Origin: Protula sp. h YS-2021
Lineage: Eukaryota; Annelida; Polychaeta; Sabellida; Serpulidae
Length of the DNA stretch: 64,000 nt
Direction: 5' to 3'
NCBI GenBank assembly: GCA_949752745.1
Contig: OX457025.1
Span: forward strand, 50,711,098 to 50,775,097
Positions 55,501 through 64,000 of this stretch are shown here, piece by piece. The notes beneath the pieces are model-generated. The model saw only the letters and a list, made by a program, of their open reading frames with translations, was not told the DNA's origin and did no database searches. Every line of letters starts with the position of its first letter. Position 1 is the stretch's first letter. Position numbers and translations under genes: made by a program.

Positions 55501-55811
55501 TCCAAAAGAAGCATCGCGCATCAACGCAAGTTAAATAAACACGCGCACTGGTCTGAAATGCGAACCGCGCACCAACGCAAGTTAAATAAACATGCTCAGT
55601 GGTCTGAAATTCAAACTGCTCAACAACGCAAGTTGAATAAACATGCGCACTGTTGTCCGAAATGCGAACCGCGCATCAACGCAACCTAAGGACACTTGTG
55701 CACTTGTCCAAAATAAGTATCGCTATCAACGCAAGTTAAATAAACATGCGCAATGGTCTGAAATAAGAACCGCGCATCGACGCAAGTTAAATAAACATGC
55801 GCACTTTTCCG

Positions 55812-56053
55812 AAAAAATACACTCTTTTCACATGGCGTTTTAACAAAGAAAATGAAATCGAAGACGAAAATACAAAGTGACATGCACACGTTCAGATCAA
55901 GCACTTCATAAGTCCCAAGTTTCATGGTCCTAGGGCCCATAGTGTCAGAGAAGAAGACACAAAAATCGGAAAACTGTCAAGAAGAAAAAAAAGGACGAAC
56001 GGCTTCTCGCACAAATTAATATAACCCTTGCAATCGAAAGGCTTGTCAAGTGT
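55812..56053. mobile_element. Truncated inverted copy of the TTA-flanked MITE
   Basis: This is the reverse complement of 2247-2492. It ends in TTGTCAAGTGT (56043-56053) followed by TAA, and contains the same ACTATGGGCCCTA segment. The other end is cut off inside a minisatellite unit. Confidence 0.8.
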
Positions 56054-56179
56054 TAATAAACATGTGCACTGTTCCAAAATGAGAGCCGCGCATCAACGCA
56101 AATTAAATAAACATGCGCACTTGTCTGAATAAGAACCGCACATCGAGGCAAGTTACATAAATATGCGCACTAGTCCGAA

Positions 56180-57115
56180 ATGCGAGCGTTGTTCGAATGT
56201 ATCTATGGCAGACTATGCAGTCTGTCAGACCATTTTTCTGGGAAACAAAACTTTGTATGCATTTATCGGTGTATGTTCTGGTCCGGTGCTAAATTAATTT
56301 TTGAGCTAGCTCTTCGCCATCTCATCTTTTGAAGCCCAATTTTTCAGGGAAATTCCCTTGTTCATGCACGCTGGAAGTGGCCTTTTTGCTTTTCGTAAGC
56401 TGGGACTTTGTCCTTGGACAAACTTGTTCAGTCGATCGGACAATTTTCGTGTTTTGGGTGAATTTTTAAAGAAAAAATTTCGAAAGTAATTCAAAATGCA
56501 TCTCCTGCTACATTTTTGATCCCATATCATTTATTATCTGCCGTGAAACGGAGGGATATAGTTATGAGCTGGTCCGTCCGTCTGTCCGATCGCCCGTGCC
56601 CACAATGATTATGCTATGTGGTGGATTTTCGGTACATCCGTCACTTATGTGGTGTTTCTTCCTTATGTGGTTGTTCTTATGAGGTAGCCACATAAGCATC
56701 GATTGAGCACAAAACAAACCACATAAGGGAGTCCGTCAAAGTCCGTTGATCAACTGTCCTGTAACACCATCTGTTGGAAAATAATGCAACTATAAAGCTA
56801 ATTTCTAAAGCAAATAAGGAGAGCAGCATTTGTTTAAATCCCGCTGTGGGGTGGGGAGAATCTTAAGAATACACCCACTGCGGACAATGTTTGTATTTTG
56901 GGGGATTTTTTGAAGAATAAACTTCAAAGTGCGTTTCCTCCTACAGTTTTTATCCGATTTCATTTATTTTTGGTATCTAGTATGAGGCAGCCCTAGATGG
57001 GTAGGGCATGGCTTGTGCTTGAATTTTGATTTTAGTGGAAATTTTTTTAAGAAAATACCTCAAAATGAATCTTATCCTACAGTTTTATCCGTTTGTTTAA
57101 CTTGTGTTAATGTGT
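56180..57115. repeat. Composite insertion in the minisatellite
   Basis: It contains a TGTCC/GGACA hairpin (about 56409-56421), a CGTAAGCTGGG half-hairpin, fragments of the 155-bp satellite family (56430-56530, 56885-57090), a GGTCCGTCCGTCTGTCCG head (about 56568) and a CTTATGTGG/CCACATAAG inverted repeat (about 56660-56700). No gene. Confidence 0.6.
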
Positions 57116-59659
57116 GGTTATTATTTAAACATGCACACTGGTCCGAAATATGAACCGCGCATCGACGCAATTTTAGTTAACATGCGCCGTGATCCGAAAT
57201 GTGAACCGCGCATCAGCGCAAGTTAAACAAACATGCGCACTGGTTCCAACTGCGAATCGCGCATTAACGCAAGTGAAATAAACATGCGCACTGGTCCGAA
57301 ATGCGAACCGGGCATCAACGCAAGTTAAATAAACATGTGCACTGGTCTAAAATAAGAAACGCGCATCAACGCAAGCTGAATAAACATGCGCAGTTGTCCG
57401 AAATGTGAACCACGCACCAACGGAAGTTGAATAAACATGCGCACTGGTTCGAAATGCGAACCGCGCATCGACGCAAGTTAAATAAATATGTGCACTGGCC
57501 CGAACAAAGAACCACGCATCGATGCAAGTTAAGTAATCATGCGCACTGGTCCGAAATGTGAACCGCGCATCAACGCAAGTTAAACGAAACTGCGCACTGG
57601 TTGCAAATGCGAACCGCGCATTAACGCAAGTGAAATAAACATGCGCACTGGTCCGAAATGCGAACCGGGCATCAACGCAAGTTAAATTAATATGTGCACT
57701 GGTCTAAAATGAGAAACACGCATCAACGCAAGCTAAATGAACATGCGCACTAGTCCGAAATGCGAACCGCTCATCAACGGAAGTTGAATAAACATGCGCA
57801 CTGGTTCGAAATGCGCAACCGGACATGGACGCAAGGTAAATAAACGTACGCACTGGTTCGAAATGCGAACCGCGCATCAACGCAAGTTAAACAAACATGC
57901 GCACTGGTTCCAAATGCGAACCGCGCATTAACGCAAGTGAAATAAACATGCGCAGTTGTCCGAAATGTGAATCACGCACCAACGCAAGCGAAATAAACAT
58001 GCGCACTATTCCGAAATGTGAACCGGGCATGGACGCAAGTTAAATAAACATGCGCATTGCTTCGAAATGCGAACTGCGCATCGACGCAAGTTTAATAAAT
58101 ATGCGCACTGGTCCGAAATTTGAACCGCGCATCAGTGCACATTAACCAAACATGCGCACTGGTTCAAAATGTGAACCGCACATCGATGCAAGTTAAATAA
58201 ACATGCGCATTTGTCTAAAACAAGAACCGTGCATCAACCCAAATAAAAGAAACATGCGCACTGGTCCGAAATGTGAACCGGGCATCAACGCAAGTTAAAT
58301 AAACATGTGCACTGGTCTAAAATAAGAAACGCGCATCAACGCAAGCTAAATGAACATGCGCACTAGTCCGAAATGCGAACCGCTCATCAACGGAAGTTGA
58401 ATAAACATGCGCACTGGTTCGAAATGCGCAACCGGACATGGACGCAAGGTAAATAAACGTACGCACTGGTTCGAAATGCGAACCGCGCATCGGCGCAAGT
58501 TAAATAAATATATGCACTGGTCCGAACAAAGAACCACGCATCGATGCAAGTTAAGTAATCATGCGCACTGGTCCGAAATGTGAACCGCGCATCAACGCAA
58601 GTTAAACAAACATGCGCACTGGTTCCAAATGCGAACCGCGCATTAACGCAAGTGAAATAAACATGCGCAGTTGTCCGAAATTTGAATCACGCACCAACGC
58701 AAGCGAAATAAACATGCGCACTAGTCCGAAATGTGAACCGGGCATGGACGCAAGTTAAATAAACATGCGCACTGCTTCGAAATGCGAACTGCGCATCGAC
58801 GCAAGTTTAATAAATATGCGCACTGGTCCGAAATGTGAACCGCGCATCAGTGCACATTAACCAAACATGCGCACTGGTTCAAAATGTGAACCGCACATCG
58901 ATGCAAGTTAAATAAACATGCGCATTTGTCTAAAACAAGAACCGTGCATCAACCCAAATAAAAGAAACATGCGCACTGGTCCAAAATGTGAATCTCGCAT
59001 CAACGCAAGCTAAACAAACCTGCGCACTAGTCCGAAATGCGAACCGCGCATCGACGCCAGATAAATAAACATGCGAACTGGTCCGACAAAAGAACCATGC
59101 ATCGACGCAAGTTGAATAGACATGCGCAGTTTCCAAAATAAGCACCACGCATTAACGCACGTTAAATATATGCACTAGTCGGAAAAAAAAACACGCATCG
59201 ACGCAAGTTATGTAATCATGCGCACTGGTCCAAATTGTGAACCGCGCATCAACGTAAGTGGCATAAACATGCGCACTGGTTCGAAATGCGAACCACGCTT
59301 TGACGCAAGTTAAATAGATATGCGCAGTGGTCCGAAATACAAACCGCGCATCAGTGCACGTTAACCAAACATGCGCGCTGGTCCGAAATGTGAACTGTAC
59401 ATTGACGCAAGTTAAGTTGACATGCGACGTGATCCGAAATGTGAACCGCGCATCAACCCAAGTTATATGAGCAGTTTTTCCAATGCAAATATGAGCAGTT
59501 TTTCCAAAGGCGAACCACGCATTAACGCACGGTAAATAAACATGCGCACTGGTCTAAAATAAGCACCATGCGTTAACGCAAGTTAAATAAACATGCGCAT
59601 TGGTCTAAAATAAGCACCACGCATTAACGCAAGTCAAATAAATATACGCAGTTCTGAAA

Positions 59660-60455
59660 GATAAGTTGTAAAATATCTTTATACAGTAAAGTGCCACATA
59701 TATAATTCCGTTTATTTACAAATGACACACACAAAGCATAAACACTATTGACATTGACATGACGCCTGCTGGAAACCACACAAGGGCACGGGCAAATATA
59801 AACCACCACATAGTATTTTTTATTCTCAAATAGTCTTGTCCGTGACCTACCACTTAAATGCATTTCAGGCATACCAAATGCTACCACATAATGCAGCCAC
59901 CACATAAGATACCTCTCGTTGGCCCGTCCGTCTGTCTGTCCGTCCGTCCATCTGTCCGTCCGTCTGTCTGTCCACAAAAAGTACTAAGTTTTTTCCGGCC
60001 GACTTCTCATAGAAGAGTATGTCATAGGAACCTGAAACCTTGCATTGTTAAAATATATGTGCAATGTGGCATTATTGTCAACATCGGCGAAAAATTGACG
60101 TCGTGGGAAATTGTCAAAAATGGTGAATTTTTGGCTTGAACAGCCGTGAGACCGATGTTTTGTCCGGGCGACTTCTCATAGAAGTGATTGTCATAGGAAT
60201 TTGAAACCTTATATGGTTAAATATATATATATTTTGAAGATGTGCAACGTGGCATGATTGTCAAAATCAGCCAAAAATTGACGTCGTTGGAAATTGTCAA
60301 AATTTTTGAATTTTTGACTTGAACTCAGCCGTGAGATGATGTTTTGTCCGGCCGACCTCGCATAGAAGGAATTGTTGTATGAACCTAAAACCTGGCAGAG
60401 TTAATTGACCTCATTTTATTTTTACTGCTTCACGGACGATCCTGCCTTACTGAGG
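59660..60455. repeat. CCGTCCGTCTGTCC-headed element with ~180-bp tandem units
   Basis: A CACATAAG-containing left part and a CCGTCCGTCTGTCTGTCC run (59930-59972) precede two and a half units sharing CCGACTTCTCATAGAAG, ATAGGAACCTGAAACCTT and AAAAATTGACGTCGT (59998, 60166, 60352). It has the same layout as the element at 8398, although the unit sequence differs. Confidence 0.75.
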
Positions 60456-60466
60456 CTCTAGTTTTT

Positions 60467-60494
60467 AGATCAGCCGACTTAGTCGGGCTGGTCT
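60467..60494. repeat. Hairpin head of array 2
   Basis: AGATCAGCCGACT and GTCGGGCTGGTCT form an imperfect stem. It is preceded by TTTTT and followed by TTATCCTATCAATAGAGGGG, almost the same as at 27894-27921. A 155-bp-type array starts about 45 bp later. Confidence 0.8.
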
Positions 60495-60539
60495 TATCCT
60501 ATCAATAGAGGGGTATCCGTCGTCTGTATGTACGTTTAT

Positions 60540-63530
60540 CCGTGTGTACATTTTTACTTAAAATACTTCTTCTCCTTCAGTTTTGATCGGATTCCTCCCA
60601 AATTTTACACGAATGTTCTCTAGGTAGGCCTCTCTTTAAAAATTATATTTTTGGCGATCCGCCAAAAATTGGCAAATTGGGGGACATTTGAAATTTTTCG
60701 GTTGCTAATTTTCAAAATGCTTCTTCTCCCACAATTTTGATCAGATTTTCTTTATATTTTGCACAAATATTCCCCAGGAAGGCCTCTTTTCAAAAATTAC
60801 TCATTTTGGCGATCCGCTAAAATTGGCCAAATGGGGGACATTTTTTTTTTGGGTATCTAATTTTGAAATTACTTCTTCTCCCACAATTTTGATCGGATTC
60901 GTTTCCAATTTTGGATAGTTGTTCTCTAGGTAGGCCTCTCTTGAAAAATTACTGCTTTTTGTGGTTGCCAATTTGCAAAAGGCTTCTTCTCGCACAATTT
61001 TAATCAGATTTTCTTCAAATTTTGCACGAATATTCCCTAGGTAGGCCTCTTTTGAAAAATTACTCATTATGACGATCCTCCAAAAATTTGCCAAATGGGA
61101 GACATTTTTTTATTTTTTGGTGTCTAATTTTCAAATTGCTTCTTCTCCCACAATTTTAATTGGAATCCTTTCCAATTTTGGATAGTTGTTCTCTAGGGAC
61201 ACCTCTTTTAAAATTTTACTCTTTTTGGCGATCCGCCAAAAATTGTCTAAATGGGGGACATTTGAAATTTTTCGGTAGTCACTTTTCAAAATGCTTCTCC
61301 CACAATTTTGCTGAGATTTTCTTCATATTTTGCACAGTTATTCCCTAGGCAGGCCTCTTTTCAAAAATTGCTCATTTTGGCGATCCGCCAAAAATTGGTC
61401 AAATGGGGGACATTTTTTAATTTTTTGGATTCTAATTTTGAAATTGCTTTTTCTCCTACAATTTTGGATAGTTGTTCTCTAGGTAGGCCTCTCTTGAAAA
61501 TTACTGGTTTTGGCGATCCGCCAAAAATTGGCCAAATGGGGAACATTTGTATTTTCGTGGTTGCCAATTTTTAAAAGGCTTCTTCTCCAACAATTTTAGT
61601 CAGATTTTCTTCAAATTTTGCACGAATATTTCTTATGTAGGCCTCTTTTGGAAAAATTACTCATTATGACGATCCTCCAAAAATTGGCCAAATGGGAGAC
61701 ATTTTTTAATTTTTTGGTATCTAATTTTGAAATTGCTTCTTCGCCCACAATTTTGATCGGAATCCTTTCCATTTTTGGATGGTTGTTCTCTAGCGACACC
61801 TCTCTGGAAAAGTTACTCTTTTTGGCGATCCACCAAAAATTGGCTAAATGGAGGACATTTGAAATTTTTCGGTTGCCAATTTTCAAAATGCTTCTTCTCC
61901 CACAATTTTGCTGAGATTTTCTTCATATTTTGCACAATTATTCCCTAGGCAGGCCTCTTTTCAAAAATTACACATTTTGGCGATCAGCAAAAATTGGCTA
62001 AATGGGGGACAGTTTTTAATTTTTTGGTATCTAATTTTGAAATTGCTTCTTCTCCTACAATTTTGATCGGATTCGTTTCCAATTTTGGATAGTTGTTCTC
62101 TAGGTAGGCCTCTCTTGAAAATAACTGTTTTTGGCGATCGGCCAAAAATTGGCCAAATGGGGGACATTTGTAATTTCGTGGTTGCCAATTTTCAAAAGGC
62201 TTCTTCTCCAACAATTTCAGTCAGATTTTCTTCAAATTTTGCACGAATATTTCTTATGTAGGCCTCTTTTGGAAAAATTACTCATTATGACGATCCTCCA
62301 AAAATTGGCCAAATGGGAGACATTTTTAAATTTTTTGGTATCTAATTTTCAAATTGCTTCTTCTCCCACAATTTTGATCGGAATCCTTTCCATTTTTGGA
62401 TAGTTGTTCTCTAGCGACACCTCTCTGGAAAAGTTACTCTTTTTGGCGATCCACCAAAAATTGGCTAAATGGAGGACTTTTGAAATTTTTCGGTTGCCAA
62501 TTTTCAAAATGCTTCTTCTCCCACAATTTTGCTGAGATTTTCTTCATATTTTGCACAATTTTTCCCTAGGCAGGCCTCTTTTCAAAAATTACACATTTTG
62601 GCGATCAGCGAAAAATTGGCTAAATGGGGGACATTTTTTAATTTTTTGGTATCTAATTTTGAAATTGCTTCTCCTACAATTTTGATCGGATTCGTTTCCA
62701 ATTTTGGATAGTTGTTCTCTAGGTAGGCCTCTCTTGAAAATTACTGTTTTTGGCGATCCGCCAAAAATTGGCCAAATGGGGAACATTTGTAATTTCGTGG
62801 TTGCCAATTTTCAAAAGGCTTCTTCTCCCACAATTTTAATGAGATTTTGTTCAAATTTTACACGAATATGTCTTAGGTAGGCCTCTTTTGAAAATTACTC
62901 ATTTTGGCGATCCGCCAAAAATTGGCCAAATGAGGGACATTTTTTAATTTTTTTGGTATCTAATTTTGAAATTGCTTCTTCTCCCACAATTTTTATTCTT
63001 ATTCTTTTCCAATTTTGGATAGTTGTTTTCTAGGAAATCTTCTCTTGAAAGTTACTGTTTTTGGCGATCCCCCTAAAATTGGGCAAATGGGGTTCATTTT
63101 TAATTTTTTGTTGCCTTAGTTTCAAAATGCTTCTCCTCCCACAATTTTGATCGGATTCCTTTCCACTTTTGTATGATTGTTCTCTAGGTAGGCCTACCGT
63201 GAAAATTTACTTTTTTTGGTGATCTGCCAAAAATTGGCCAAATAGAGGGCATTTGTGATTTTGTGGTCACCAATTTTCAAAATGCTTTTTTTCATACAAT
63301 TTTGATCAGATTTTCTTCAAATTTTGTACGAGTACTCTCTAAGTAGTCCTCTTTTGAAAAATTCCTCAAAAATTGGCGGTATGAGGAGTATTTTTTAATT
63401 TATTGGGGTTTATTTTGGAAAATGCTTCTTCTCCCACAATTTTATTGAATTCATTTCCAGTTTTGTACCATTCTTCTCCAGTTAGGCCCCTCTTGAAAAA
63501 TTAATTTTTTAGGCGATGCGCTAAAACTTG
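60540..63530. repeat. ~150-bp satellite array (dimeric), array 2
   Basis: About twenty units of the same family as 49640-51200 (TTTTTGGCGATCCGCCAAAA, CCAAATGGGGGACATTT). Here the array directly follows a hairpin head, and a longer period of about 600 bp is visible (61545-62130 resembles 62190-62790). It decays toward 63530. Confidence 0.9.
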
Positions 63531-64000
63531 TAAGTTGAATAAACATGCGCATTGGTCCGAAATACGGACCTCGCATCGATGCAAGTTTGGTAAACATGCG
63601 CACTGGTTCGAAATCGAACAGAGCATCGACGCAAGTTAAATAAATGTGCGCACTGGTGCAAATTCAAACCGCGCGTCAATGCAAGTTAAATAAACATGCA
63701 TAGTGGTCCGAAATAATAACAGCACATCAACGCAAGTTAAATAAACTTACGCAGTGGTCCGAAATGCGAACCGCTTATCAACGCAAGTTAAATAAACATG
63801 CGCACTGGTCTAAAATAATGCAAATTAAATAAACATGCGCACTGATCGGAAAAGCCAAACGCGCATCAACACAAGCCAAACAAACATGCGCACTAGTCCG
63901 AAATCCGAACGGCTTATCAAGTTAAGTTGAATAAACATGCTCACTGGTCTGTAATGCGAGCCGCGTATCAACACAAGTTAAGGAAACATGCGCAGCAGTG
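63531..64000. repeat. 51-bp minisatellite resumes
   Basis: Units with AATAAACATGCGCACTGGTC and GCATCAACGCAAGTTAAATA continue to the window end. Array 2 therefore looks inserted into, or flanked by, the same minisatellite. Confidence 0.9.

Larger units (their letters stand above)
52590..59650. repeat. 51-bp minisatellite (7 kb), interrupted
   Basis: More than 120 imperfect copies of a 51-bp unit with core AATAAACATGCGCACTGGTC and GAACCGCGCATCAACGCAAG. A higher-order period of 514-515 bp (about ten units) is nearly identical over 53180-54600. A second higher-order period of about 714 bp (14 units) joins 57953-58262 to 58667-58985. Insertions at 55812-56053 and 56180-57115 interrupt the array. 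All open frames in it are repeat artefacts. Confidence 0.93.

Noticed and set aside
52590..59650. A CRISPR-like array
   Set aside because: The units are contiguous with no unique spacers, and the genome is clearly eukaryotic; it is a minisatellite.

Overview
The window is intron-rich, repeat-saturated eukaryotic DNA from an animal nuclear genome. The gene content (TTLL12, PWWP domain, multi-exon genes with GT/AG introns), the tRNA-derived SINE, a CR1/L2-like LINE, a Ty3/gypsy fragment and the many pyrimidine-rich (CCGTCCGTCTGTCC-type) satellite elements suggest a marine invertebrate, most likely a mollusc. That assignment is an inference of moderate to low confidence.

Three genes can be supported, all on the + strand. 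(1) Positions 4153-25805 hold five consecutive exons of TTLL12, a tubulin-tyrosine-ligase-like protein. They cover the middle of the protein. Earlier exons must lie before the window, and no later exon was found after 25805. (2) A short four-exon gene at 16256-17831, inside an 18-kb TTLL12 intron, encodes a 199-residue protein with a PWWP domain and a Val/Glu-rich repeat tail. (3) A fifteen-exon gene at 33138-44186 starts with the same PWWP module (same exon lengths and intron phases). It continues through an acidic linker built partly from triplicated exons, a Lys/Ser-rich repeat region, two zinc-finger-like motifs, a tyrosine-recombinase (phage-integrase-like) catalytic domain and two Myb/SANT-like segments. 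The main exon carries one extra base that shifts the frame. This PWWP-tyrosine recombinase gene, with its stand-alone PWWP paralogue about 17 kb upstream, is the most interesting content.

Layout: 1-4068 non-coding and a composite repeat carrying two MITEs. 4153-7552 TTLL12 exons separated by minisatellites. 7855-10257 hairpin repeat and two 180-bp satellite elements. 10850-15805 a 585-bp direct repeat flanking a rearranged Ty3/gypsy pol fragment (minus strand). 16158-19680 PWWP-only gene with a SINE fragment at its splice acceptor, a complete SINE just after its stop, and a repetitive 3' region. 20337-25397 second copy of the composite repeat with a LINE, a TA microsatellite and an integrase relic. 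25694-26060 last visible TTLL12 exon, its splice donor repeated in tandem. 26978-32990 hairpin-headed arrays and degenerate repeats. 33138-44186 PWWP-recombinase gene. 44187-49220 roughly 1-kb tandem repeats that include copies of its last exon. 49640-64000 four satellite/minisatellite families.

Coordinates of exons come from reading GT/AG sites together with frame, phase and paralogue agreement. No transcript or database evidence was available.
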